DNA from: Mesorhizobium huakuii
GTDB taxonomy: Bacteria; Pseudomonadota; Alphaproteobacteria; Rhizobiales; Rhizobiaceae
Direction: 5' to 3'
Length of the DNA stretch: 64,000 bases
Assembly: GCF_014189455.1 (NCBI RefSeq)
Contig: NZ_CP050296.1
Location: forward strand, 434,001-498,000
Shown here: piece by piece, positions 26,222-34,489 of the stretch
Layout of the letters: each line of letters opens with the position of its first letter
Numbering within the stretch: the first letter of the stretch is position 1
Position numbers and translations under genes: made by a program
Notes under the pieces: model-generated
The model's database searches: none
What the model was told of the DNA's origin: nothing
The model's input: the letters and a program-made list of their open reading frames with translations, nothing else

Positions 26222-27211
26222 TCAGGCCTCCGTCGTCTTCAGCGCGATGAAGGTCATGTTCTTGACGCTCGACGCGGTGCGGTCCCAGTTCACAGCCAGC
26301 GCCAGCTCGGTATCGGTGGCGAATTCGCCGGCCGAAGAGGCGTCGAGGAAGCGGGTGCCGGGCACATGCGGCACGAAATGCCGGCGGCCGACCATTTCGG
26401 TGACGCCGCCGCCATGACCCTGGCGCGGCTTGCGGTCGAACTCCAGCGGGCCGCCCTCGGTGTTGACCGGCAGCTCGTTCCACAGGATCGCCTTGTCCTT
26501 GAACATGAAGGCGGTGTAGACGCCCGCCGTCACCGGAATGTCGTCGTCGACGACGGCGCGCAGCCCCATGTAGTAGGGGATCAGCGGCCCGCCCTGCTCG
26601 GACGACGGCACATAGTCGATGAGGTCGGCGAGCTTCAGCGCCTTCATCTGCTTGGAGTGCATCCAGATCGTCTTGAACTTGTCCGCGCGATCGCCCATCA
26701 GATAGGCCGCCTCGATGATGTCGGTGTCGACGATGGAGGCGCCGGTGGTGCGCACCAGGTCGCCACCATCATTGGCGATGTTGTCGGCGACGACCCCCTT
26801 CAGGATGCCGAGCAGGGTCAGCTTGTTGGCGCGCTGCCAGTACTCGGTCTGCCGCTTGACGATCAGCTTCTGCGGATCGTCGCCCGCCAGGATCGAGGTC
26901 AGGTCCGGAACGCCCCACGCCTGGGCGCGGACGTTGCGGGCGGCGACCTCGCGGCGCGAGCCGACCTTCTTCATCTCGATGGAATCGGCCGGATCGTCAT
27001 TGACCGGCTCGGACGGATCGTTGCCGAGATCTTTCCAGCCGGGCATGTCGACGGAGCGGCCGCCCATCGACAATTTGGACGAGATGGCCGGGTCGGAAAA
27101 CAGGATTCCGGCCTGGTAGATTTCGAGCGACTGCACATGTTCCTCGAAAGCATATTGCGCATAGACGGACGGAACGATCGCGTCCGCGATGCGGGTGTAG
27201 GCATCTGCCAT
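26222..27211 (-). CDS. Major capsid protein
   Basis: A 329-aa protein in the scaffold-capsid-adaptor order of podoviruses. Starts MADAYTRIADAIVPSVYAQY, with GGRSVDMPGWKDLG, a WQRANKLTLLGILKGVVADN helix and TAFMFKDKAILWNELPVNTE near the end; this is the pattern of HK97-fold coat proteins of BPP-1-like and other alphaproteobacterial podoviruses. The gene is intact. Confidence 0.82.
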   Translation of the reverse strand: MADAYTRIADAIVPSVYAQYAFEEHVQSLEIYQAGILFSDPAISSKLSMGGRSVDMPGWKDLGNDPSEPVNDDPADSIEMKKVGSRREVAARNVRAQAWGVPDLTSILAGDDPQKLIVKRQTEYWQRANKLTLLGILKGVVADNIANDGGDLVRTTGASIVDTDIIEAAYLMGDRADKFKTIWMHSKQMKALKLADLIDYVPSSEQGGPLIPYYMGLRAVVDDDIPVTAGVYTAFMFKDKAILWNELPVNTEGGPLEFDRKPRQGHGGGVTEMVGRRHFVPHVPGTRFLDASSAGEFATDTELALAVNWDRTASSVKNMTFIALKTTEA

Positions 27212-27385
27212 TTTTCTCTTCCTTCAGTTTGGGTTGGTGGTGAAGGTGTGTTGAGATTCAGGTCAGGCCGAGCCGAAAATGATGGCTTTCGAGAACCGGA
27301 GCGGAGCGGACATTTGGGTCCGTGAGCACCGGAAGCGCAGAAAGCCATCGTTTGCAGGCCGGGATCACCTGAATATCGACACAGC

Positions 27386-28297
27386 TTAGAGGGGGTTGTT
27401 CGGCATCCAGCGGTCCGGATTCTCCCCGGCCTCGCGAGCCAACCGCCGGGCACGGGCGGGGTCGCTTTTGACGAGGGCTGAAATGGCGGTCAGGTTGCGT
27501 TCGCCGGCGGCGTTGCGCTTGAACGGATTGCCTCCGCTGCGCCCGGCGCCGCCGTCGATCGTGTCTTCCCTGAACATCGCCTCGCCAATGGCGTGGAAGG
27601 CCTTGGCGATCTGCGGATCGGTCAGCGCCCCGTCAGGCAGAAGGATGCCCTTCGCCTTGTAGGCGTGGACCAGGCCGAGCTTCTTCATCGCCCGGTTGGC
27701 GACCTCGAGCTTCTGGCGAAAGCCGTCGCTGTCGGTCGGTCCCCAGTCCCGGACAAGGTCGTCATGGGTGGCTTCCACCGAGCGGGCGAGCGCGATCTCT
27801 TGGCGCGCGGCCTGCTCGGCCATGTAGCCGACGAACTTGTCGTGGTAGGCCTGTGCGATCTTCGGGCTTGCACCCGCTTCGACCGCCCAGGCCTTGGACG
27901 CATTGGCGAGCTCGTCCGAATAGGCGAAGTTTTCCGGCAGGCCTTCCGGCCGGCGGTATTCGACCTTCTCGGACGAGGTGACCGGACGCATGGTCTCGGG
28001 CAGCCGGGCATGAAAACGCTCCCAGTCTTCCCGCGATGCGTCCGGGCCGGGCACGCGCAGGCTCTCACCCTGCTGCCGCTCCAGTTCCGCATAGGATGTG
28101 AAAACCCGATCGAGGCTTTCAGGCTTGGTCCAGCCCTTGGTTTCAGCGAGCTTGCGGTTGCCTTCGGAAAGACCGTCAAACCAACTTTTGCCGGCCGCCG
28201 GGGCGGACCCATTGTCCCCGTTGGCCGGTGGCCGTACTGGGTTGCCCGCCGGCAGCGCACGCGCCGCCACGGACCCGGCGTCTGCCAGATCTGTCAT
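27386..28297 (-). CDS. Capsid scaffolding/assembly protein
   Basis: A 303-aa, charged, mostly helical protein (KSWFDGLSEGNRKLAETKGW; SLDRVFTSYAELERQQG; DWGPTDSDGFRQKLEVANRAM). The motif W(F)DGL...NR.LAETKGW is typical of the scaffold-like proteins that precede the coat gene in rhizobial podoviruses. ATG at 28297 is chosen because the protein character begins there; the upstream extension is not needed. Confidence 0.75.
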   Translation of the reverse strand: MTDLADAGSVAARALPAGNPVRPPANGDNGSAPAAGKSWFDGLSEGNRKLAETKGWTKPESLDRVFTSYAELERQQGESLRVPGPDASREDWERFHARLPETMRPVTSSEKVEYRRPEGLPENFAYSDELANASKAWAVEAGASPKIAQAYHDKFVGYMAEQAARQEIALARSVEATHDDLVRDWGPTDSDGFRQKLEVANRAMKKLGLVHAYKAKGILLPDGALTDPQIAKAFHAIGEAMFREDTIDGGAGRSGGNPFKRNAAGERNLTAISALVKSDPARARRLAREAGENPDRWMPNNPL

Positions 28298-28434
28298 GTG
28301 ATGTTCCTCAAAAAGGTTTCGGATAGAGGTGAAATGCCGGCGCGCGTCAGCGCCTGCCATGCAGATCGCTTCTCACCCCGCCAGAAAGGGGAATGCCCTC
28401 AAGCGCGGTCAACTCAACTGGGAAGCGAACGGTG

Positions 28435-28854
28435 TTACGGTTGCGACACCCGGCAGGTGGTTGGCCGGTCGGGATCCAGTATCTTTCGCAGTTCTTTGAT
28501 TTTCCCGCACAAAGTGTCGGTGTAGTGCGTGAACAGGTCCTGCTGATCCTTGGTGAACCCTTGGGAGAATTCGGCGCGTTCCTTGTCGTCCAGCCGGGTA
28601 TCAAGTTCCCCGACTATTCCAGCGATCTGATTTCGCTCGACGTCGCGGCCGGACGCCTGTTTGAGGTATTCCAGATAACCGGCACCGGCGAACGCCACAA
28701 GGCTGAAGGCCATGAACATCAAGATGAGATTACGGGCTTCCGGCCGCGGCACTGGTCTTTTGAGTTCGGTATTCAACATCGCGGCTGTATAGCCGAGAAT
28801 CAGGACGCCAATGCTGAGGGCTCCAAATTTCAGAAAACCCATCGCCGTGTCCAT
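28435..28854 (-). CDS. Membrane hypothetical protein (possible moron)
   Basis: A 139-aa protein with two TM helices (residues about 8-27 and 42-62) and a charged C-terminal domain (residues about 70-139) with two Cys. ATG at 28854 follows AGGGGGAG. The region upstream (28880-29000) is A/T-rich and may hold its promoter. It separates scaffold from the next phage gene and has no virion-protein look, so a moron is likely. No family recognised. Confidence 0.55.
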   Translation of the reverse strand: MDTAMGFLKFGALSIGVLILGYTAAMLNTELKRPVPRPEARNLILMFMAFSLVAFAGAGYLEYLKQASGRDVERNQIAGIVGELDTRLDDKERAEFSQGFTKDQQDLFTHYTDTLCGKIKELRKILDPDRPTTCRVSQP

Positions 28855-29109
28855 GTCGCTCCCCCTTGGCGAACAGCTCAATTCTCCGCCTGAAAACTAT
28901 AACAGATTTCTCGGCAACTGCCCACTGCATGAGATATTAAACTTTCATCGCGCGTTAATAGCAACAAGACGCAAAGATCGGCTTTCAATTTCATCAAATT
29001 GTCGAGAACATTGCTGCCTGACGCGCATCGCATATCTTGCTGGAAAGGAGTTTCAGCACATCACTGTTAGCGTAGCGATGCGCTGGCACTGTCTCTCGGC
29101 TCAACACGT

Positions 29110-29682
29110 TCAGACATTATCGCCCCAGTTCTCCCACAGCAGCGTCACCGTCCCGGTCACGGCAATCGTCCCGTCGGCATCGATATCCGTGCCGGTGGCA
29201 AACGCCAAGTTGAGATAGAGGTCGACAGGCGTCGTCGTCCCATCCAGTGTCGCGGCGGCAGCGATGTCGGCGGTCGAGGCCGTGGAGAGCGCGGCGCCGG
29301 CGCCATCCAGCGGGCGCGCCGTCGAGGCCAGCACGTTGACCATGGCCCCAGTGAGCGTCGCGCTCGACGCCGCCGCCGAGCCGAGCGACCAGGTCAGCGC
29401 CGCATTGTCGTTGATGGTCGAGGCGCGGGTGGTGAGCACCGCGAACTGCAACCGTGCCGTGCCGCCCTTGATGCGCACCTTGCCGTCGGTGAAATCGAAG
29501 AGCTTTTGGGCGGCATAGGCCTGCGCATCGGCAACCGGCACCGGCATGCCGGCGAAGCTGAAGACGGTGCGGAAAGCACCGCCCTGCCCCGTGGTCACGG
29601 CTTTCAGGCCGAGTTTTGGCGGGGCAAGGCCGGCCTCGCGGGCGGCGGCACGGACAAGCGTCCGGGGAAGACCTCGGGTCAT
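29110..29682 (-). CDS. Probable head-associated phage protein
   Basis: A 190-aa protein (MTRGLPRTLVRAAAREAG...) with a beta-rich, Ala/Thr-rich C-terminal half (TLTGAMVNVLASTARPLDG; DIDADGTIAVTGTVTLLW) as in capsid-decoration-type proteins. ATG 29682 follows GGAGAA; the upstream extension is dropped. Its place next to scaffold and coat genes supports a head role, but no family is recognised with certainty. Confidence 0.5.
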   Translation of the reverse strand: MTRGLPRTLVRAAAREAGLAPPKLGLKAVTTGQGGAFRTVFSFAGMPVPVADAQAYAAQKLFDFTDGKVRIKGGTARLQFAVLTTRASTINDNAALTWSLGSAAASSATLTGAMVNVLASTARPLDGAGAALSTASTADIAAAATLDGTTTPVDLYLNLAFATGTDIDADGTIAVTGTVTLLWENWGDNV

Positions 29683-29953
29683 GGCATTTCTCCATTTTTC
29701 GATGAGACGAGAAGGGGGTACGCGCAGCGCGCGGGACGGGGCCAGGCTCGGCTTCGGCCGAGCCGTCATAGGCTGAATCATTTTGACAAGGACGAGAGCT
29801 AGCGCCTTGTTCGAAAGAGGTGTTTTGGCCTCCCGATCCATCAACGCCCGAGAAACCATGTCTTATATCGTGAGCGTCCATGCCCCCGTTCCGCCGCAAT
29901 GCGACCGCACGGGACGATCGATAGGGATTTCAGACCTTTAAGGGAGACCTCGC

Positions 29954-30271
29954 ATGACCTTTCACAAAGCCATGGCCGCCGTGCTGATGACCGCCGCACT
30001 TGCCGGCTGCCAGTCGCAGACCGAAGGCCAGCAGCGCGCCACGACCGGCGCGCTCATCGGCGGCGCCGGCGGCGCTCTCGTCGGCCAGGCGATCGGCGGC
30101 AACACCAAGAGCACGGTCATCGGTGCGGCCAGCGGCGCGCTGCTTGGCGCCGTCGTCGGCTCGGCCACCACCCCGCAGCGCCGCGGCGACGAGATGTGCC
30201 GCTACCAGGACCGCTACGGCCGCATCTACACCGCGCCCTGCGACGACCGCTACTACAACGGCAATTATTGA
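29954..30271 (+). CDS. Glycine-zipper lipoprotein
   Basis: A 105-aa outer-membrane-type lipoprotein. Lipobox LAGC (Cys about residue 19), then a glycine-zipper region (GALIGGAGGALVGQAIGGNT, with a second GAASGALLGAVVG) that can form a membrane hairpin, and a Tyr/Asp-rich tail (CRYQDRYGRIYTAPCDDRYYNGNY). Common in rhizobia as a host surface lipoprotein. RBS AAGGGAGA lies at about 29940. It runs opposite to the phage genes, so it is a foreign or moron insertion in the late cluster. Confidence 0.8.
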   Translation: MTFHKAMAAVLMTAALAGCQSQTEGQQRATTGALIGGAGGALVGQAIGGNTKSTVIGAASGALLGAVVGSATTPQRRGDEMCRYQDRYGRIYTAPCDDRYYNGNY

Positions 30272-30283
30272 GACCTCAGCTCC

Positions 30284-30335
30284 CTTCTCCCCGTTCCACG
30301 GGGAGAAGGTGCCCGAAGGGCGGATGAGGGGCAGC
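30284..30335. repeat. Short palindromic repeat (RIME-like)
   Basis: CTTCTCCCCGTTCCACGGGGAGAAGG hairpin followed by GTGCCCGAAGGGCGGATGAGGGG, a common rhizobial intergenic palindrome. It also provides a terminator-like stem after the lipoprotein gene. Related palindromes lie at 34021-34152. Confidence 0.6.
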
Positions 30336-30414
30336 GCCGAGGCCTGAAAAGCTGGCACTGCCCTTACCCCCAAAGCATTTCGACGCTATCGTCTCTTCTC
30401 CAAAGGGGGTGACG

Positions 30415-30729
30415 ATGCGACTTCTGATAGCCTCACTGCTGGTTGTCTGTTCGGTCTCCGCACAGGCCAAAGAAGCCATCAACATTGACCAGATCGGCGG
30501 TTGCCTGGTCTTGCCGGTTGCCGCCGTCGACAATCACATCAAAGCCATTTTCGAAGTGACCCTGGACAAGGCCGGCAAGGTCAAGTCGGTCACCGTCGTA
30601 TCCTACGAGCCGCATTCCGAACCGGCGGCACAAGCGGCCCGGCAACTTTCGAGATCGGTCCAGCGATGCTGGCCGCCGGGCGTCAAAACCAGCCCGATGC
30701 GCATCACGGTGGATCTGAGCGAAGTCTAG
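30415..30729 (+). CDS. Exported TonB-C-like/energy-transducer-type small protein
   Basis: A 104-aa protein with a signal peptide (LLIASLLVVCSVSAQA) and a short periplasmic domain whose pattern (AIFEVTLDKAGKVKSVTVVSYEP, then AAQAARQLSRSVQRCWPPG) matches the TonB/TolA C-terminal fold. ATG 30415 is preferred over GTG 30409 because AGGGGG lies 5 nt before it. Probably a host or moron gene; there is no partner ExbB/D or TolQ/R nearby. Confidence 0.65.
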   Translation: MRLLIASLLVVCSVSAQAKEAINIDQIGGCLVLPVAAVDNHIKAIFEVTLDKAGKVKSVTVVSYEPHSEPAAQAARQLSRSVQRCWPPGVKTSPMRITVDLSEV

Positions 30730-30759
30730 GCGTCCAGGACATTCGCCGATGCCAACCTG

Positions 30760-31032
30760 TCATTTCTGACCGTCTCGCCAATGCCATGGAACATTGGAGG
30801 GTGTATTGGCCAGTTCCAGGGGTGGCTCCAGTTCGCCGTACTTCCCTTCGAAGCGTTCACGCCATTCCTGCTCGTCAAGCACGTTGGCGGAATTTCGGAC
30901 ATCCGCAGCACTAACCCGAATCCAAGGGGAGTTGGGCTTAAGCTTGGCATACGCGCCTCCCGCGCCAATAATCGCGGGGCGATGGTCCCAATCAACGAAC
31001 CGTGGTGGTCTATTGTCTGGTAGTGGTGTCAT
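30760..31032 (-). CDS. Candidate immunity protein for toxin copy 2
   Basis: A 90-aa cytosolic protein (MTPLPDNRPPRFVDWDHRPAIIG...; WIRVSAADVRNSANVLDEQEW). It lies 164 nt beyond the end of the RelA/SpoT-like toxin gene, same strand, and is the only small ORF there with coding character. No signal, TM or known family. The immunity role is inferred only from position. Confidence 0.4.
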   Translation of the reverse strand: MTPLPDNRPPRFVDWDHRPAIIGAGGAYAKLKPNSPWIRVSAADVRNSANVLDEQEWRERFEGKYGELEPPLELANTPSNVPWHWRDGQK

Positions 31033-31196
31033 GTTTGACTCCTTGAATCAATGTTCCCGCACTATAGCACTGACTTCCAGAATATTCATGCAGAAATGGA
31101 GGAACATTAGCGCAAGCCCGTTATTTCCAGGCCGCTCCGATTAGTTGCCAAAGGATATTGTCTGCGGCACTGGGTCGATAAATCGGTTTGACGAAG

Positions 31197-33812
31197 CTAT
31201 TTCGACGTCGACGAACTTGATCCGCCCTTCAATCTGGCGAACACCTCCCTCCAGAGTGGATCAGTATCGCGACGAGCCGCAGCGTAAAGTGCAGCCTCCT
31301 GCCCCTCAAGATCAATCTGCTGAGGGCTACCTTCTTCTAAGCCCCTGCTACGCGTATAAAAATCCTGCCCCCCGAGTTCGTACTTAGCCTTGTAGATGTT
31401 CGGCTCCCACATTTGAACTTCGCCCAGCGTGCCGTCATCAAAGCGGACCATTACTTTTCGATCGAAGTAACCGTTGTCTTTTCCAGCCCACTTTTCATCC
31501 AGAATTTCGTACCGCTGAGCGAGCCGGGCGACGATCTCATCGGCTTGTGCGGGTGTCTTGACCACGAACCCGGCTCTGACCACGTCAGTCAGCCCCGACG
31601 CATCCTCGTATCCCTTGCGTCCAATCTTTTCGTCCGCTGTAGTCCTCTTCTTCATACCCTTGGTCACGAACTCTGCGCCGACTGAATCAGCAATTTCATG
31701 GCCGGTGCCCTCAAGATTTGCCTGCCATTTGGGCGCGACCGAGTACAGACCATCCAGCGACGTCGCGGGTTGCTTCGAGAAATCATCAGGCTGTGGCTTG
31801 GTCGGCGTGTTTGCCGCTGCGTTCTGTCCGGCGGCCGGTTCCTGAACCGGTCCGGTGGCATCTTCGGAAGTCCGAGCTTTAGCCACTGCCGAAACACCGG
31901 CAGATCGTTCTGCTTGCCCGGCCGCCCCGGAACCGGCCCATTCAGCCGCTCGCGCTATTCCTTTGGCAATACCTTCACCCAAGCCCCAGGTCGCCGCATC
32001 AGATCCCTGACGCATCATCAAATCTTCAACGTCGTTCGCCGGCTCGTAGTAATCGTCTTCCTTTTTCGGAGATTCGATGTTGGCTCCGCCCAGTGAAGCA
32101 AGGTTGTAGCCAATCTGGTCACTGACCCTGCCTAACGATATCCCCGCATTGGCAGCGAGTTTGCCAAGCGCTTTGGCCTCCGATGCAAATATTGAACTCG
32201 TGGATGGCGGTTGATAGCCAGCCTCGACCGGCATGATCCAACCCAGATCAGCGGCAGCCAGTTGCTTACCCACGGCTGCCCGGGCAACAGGGCCGGACGT
32301 TTTCGCAAGCAGCGCGCCTATTTTCGCGTTCTTTTCCTGCTGGTACGTACTAGGACTATTACGATTGTCCGAAAGCTCTTGAATGATGTGCTGCGGCACG
32401 AGCTGGGGATTCTCGATGCCCAGTCCTTCTTGCGCGGCAAGTGTTATGGCTATCGCCTTGTCGTAAGCTTCCTTGTTATACCCGTCGGGATCTTCGAGCC
32501 CGCCACCGATCACGGCTTTCCAGGCTGTGGCGATTGCCGGCACCGACTCCGCGACGGAGCCCCAGGCGTCGGTTCGTCTTCCGGTGAGAACCCGCATAGC
32601 GGCAACGGCGGTTGCCAGGCGATGCAGATTATCTTCCTGCGATCGGCCGGACTCCGAAGTGGCATCAAGAAGGGCGGCATTGACCGCCTTGTTCGTCATG
32701 GTCCGCATGTCGAAGACTTGCTTGTTGACGCCGACCTGCCACTCGAGACCCTTCCGGCGCCTGTCGCCCTCGTCGAGGCCATAGATGATCCTGTAAGCAT
32801 CCTTGCCCGGCATCGTGCCGGAATAGGCGCCGGTGCGCGCAATCTCGTCCGGCGCTTCTGTCTCGGCCCGACCGATGGCAGCGCGGATCTCGATCTCCTG
32901 AGCGAGCTTGGCCGCTCTCGCCTTTCGAACCAGCGCTTCCTGTTGCGCCTGCGGAAGGTCGTCCCTGAACGCCTGTGCTATACGCTCATCCGGTGTCTGC
33001 GTGCCGACACGGTCGTCTTTCCCCGCAGCCATGTTTGGGCTGCTCGACAAGGAACTGTCGGCGGCTTGCGCGCTGTCGCCCGTAGCCCCGCTGCCGGAGG
33101 CCGGCGTCCCGACACCAAATATCTCCAGCGCGCGCTTCGGGTCCTTGGCGATCAGCGCCTCGAACCGCATCTTCGCGGCCGTGCCGAACCAGTCCCTCAC
33201 CTTCTGCTGTCTGATCCCCGGGTCGAGACCCATCTTGTCGATCAGATCGAGCCCTTGCTGGCGGGCCGCTTCGAAGGTGGCGTGATCGTCGGGGTTGGCA
33301 CTGCCGATGGCGATGGCGCTGGTCTTCAGCGCCGTATCGACCTCGGCCTGCTCATAATCCTTGCGCCGCTGAAGCTGCCGTGCCGCCATGCGCCGCGCGC
33401 CAACCGCTCGCATCGCCTCCTTCTGCCCGGCGAAAGCGGCGCGCTGGCTGTCGGGCATGCTAGGAAAGGCGGCGGCAAACAGCTTGTCGAACAGCCCGGT
33501 CTTCACCACCCGGCCGCTGTACGGATCGACTTGGCCATACATGGTGTCATGCAGGCCGGCCCCGTCGGCCGGCGCGTTCGCCGTCACCTCGTCTTCCGCC
33601 TGCGCGATCTGGCCGTTGAACCGGCGGCGTGCCAGCTCGGCGTCGAACGCCTCCTGCTGGTCCTTCATCTGCTGGTAGCGCTCGGCGGCAGCGGAAAGGT
33701 GCTCGCCCAGCCCCTGCATGGCGCCGCCGATCGGCGATCCCTGCGGATATTGCGGCGCGTTGCCGGTATCGAGCCGGCGCTGGGCGATGGAAAGCGGGAT
33801 GACGTGGACCAT
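31197..33812 (-). CDS. Ejection-protein paralogue with RelA/SpoT-like C-terminal toxin domain (copy 2)
   Basis: An 871-aa protein whose residues 1-300 are near-identical to the other two copies (MVHVIPLSIAQRRLDTGNAP; RVVKTGLFDKLFAAAFP). Homology continues to about residue 590. The last 185 residues differ completely: a K-rich loop (GMKKRTTADEKIGRKGY), GLTDVVRAGFVV (about 739-750), GYFDRKVMVRF and GEVQMW (Glu about 798). These follow the order of the RelA/SpoT nucleotidyltransferase fold (basic loop, D..R strand, Y..K strand, ExQ). A short Ser-rich tail ends it. Start 33812 (RBS AGGAAA) was chosen over the 24-codon-longer frame because copies 1 and 3 begin at the same Met. Confidence 0.75.
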   Translation of the reverse strand: MVHVIPLSIAQRRLDTGNAPQYPQGSPIGGAMQGLGEHLSAAAERYQQMKDQQEAFDAELARRRFNGQIAQAEDEVTANAPADGAGLHDTMYGQVDPYSGRVVKTGLFDKLFAAAFPSMPDSQRAAFAGQKEAMRAVGARRMAARQLQRRKDYEQAEVDTALKTSAIAIGSANPDDHATFEAARQQGLDLIDKMGLDPGIRQQKVRDWFGTAAKMRFEALIAKDPKRALEIFGVGTPASGSGATGDSAQAADSSLSSSPNMAAGKDDRVGTQTPDERIAQAFRDDLPQAQQEALVRKARAAKLAQEIEIRAAIGRAETEAPDEIARTGAYSGTMPGKDAYRIIYGLDEGDRRRKGLEWQVGVNKQVFDMRTMTNKAVNAALLDATSESGRSQEDNLHRLATAVAAMRVLTGRRTDAWGSVAESVPAIATAWKAVIGGGLEDPDGYNKEAYDKAIAITLAAQEGLGIENPQLVPQHIIQELSDNRNSPSTYQQEKNAKIGALLAKTSGPVARAAVGKQLAAADLGWIMPVEAGYQPPSTSSIFASEAKALGKLAANAGISLGRVSDQIGYNLASLGGANIESPKKEDDYYEPANDVEDLMMRQGSDAATWGLGEGIAKGIARAAEWAGSGAAGQAERSAGVSAVAKARTSEDATGPVQEPAAGQNAAANTPTKPQPDDFSKQPATSLDGLYSVAPKWQANLEGTGHEIADSVGAEFVTKGMKKRTTADEKIGRKGYEDASGLTDVVRAGFVVKTPAQADEIVARLAQRYEILDEKWAGKDNGYFDRKVMVRFDDGTLGEVQMWEPNIYKAKYELGGQDFYTRSRGLEEGSPQQIDLEGQEAALYAAARRDTDPLWREVFARLKGGSSSSTSK

Positions 33813-34168
33813 TGGCTGTTTCCTGCTCGAATGGCTTTGAACAAAGGCGCGCCGGCGATCGTGGCACGGCCGGGACGCGCGCACGCTGGGGCTGACGCGG
33901 TCGCGGGTTTTGTCGGATCGATTCTTTGGAAGCCCCCAGGAGCCGCGGGCTGCCTGTGTGGGTCAATGAACGGCGTCGGCAGTGCTACCACGATGTGAAG
34001 CCGCGGCGACCGCGACTGGCTCCTTCTCACCGTGCACGGGGAGAGGGTCACGGAACGGTATGGGGGGCAGCGCTAAGTTCCGAAATGCTGGCGCCGCCCC
34101 TCACCTGCCTGCCGGCATCCCCTCCCCGTAGAGAGACGGGGAGAGGGGCGCAGCTTCGCGGACTCCGC
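33813..34168. other. Upstream region of toxin copy 2 and RIME-like repeats
   Basis: No gene. The 45 nt next to the start codon (33813-33857) match, with a few changes, those before toxin copy 3 (42740-42785), showing that the two loci were duplicated with their leader. 34021-34152 hold GGGGAGAGGG-type palindromes common between rhizobial genes. Confidence 0.7.
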
Positions 34169-34489
34169 CTACCCCTCCGCCCGCGCCGCCTTCTCCAGCG
34201 CCGCCAACTGCGTCTCGTCGAGCGTCAAAAACCCCATAATATGCTGCACCACCTCGGCGCGCGCATTGCTGAGCGCGCTGTGCAGCTCGAAGCCTTCGGG
34301 CGTCCGGGTCCGCGCCATCCATTCGCCATAGGACGGCCGCCTGTAATAGCCGACGGTCGCCGCGAGGTCGGCCAGCACCATCTCGCCGTCTTCGCCGGAA
34401 AAGACGCGCAGATATGCCTTGGTCAGCGCGTCCCGCGCCCTGGCCGGACCGCCGGCCTGGCCGGCGCGGGCGAAGCGTTTGCCGCTCAT
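34169..34489 (-). CDS. Bbp19-like phage protein
   Basis: A 106-aa helical protein (AYLRVFSGEDGEMVLADLAATVGYYRRPS, then TPEGFELHSALSNARAEVVQHIMGFL). The FSGEDG...VLADL...E...R.V..I pattern fits the Bbp19 family of BPP-1-like podoviruses, which sits next to the portal gene. Its ATG overlaps the portal stop by 4 nt. Function unknown. Confidence 0.75.
   Translation of the reverse strand: MSGKRFARAGQAGGPARARDALTKAYLRVFSGEDGEMVLADLAATVGYYRRPSYGEWMARTRTPEGFELHSALSNARAEVVQHIMGFLTLDETQLAALEKAARAEG

Noticed and set aside
25466-27325. 619-aa plus-strand open frame
   Set aside because: Antisense to the capsid gene and the exported moron; composition is typical of GC-rich shadow frames, with no domains.
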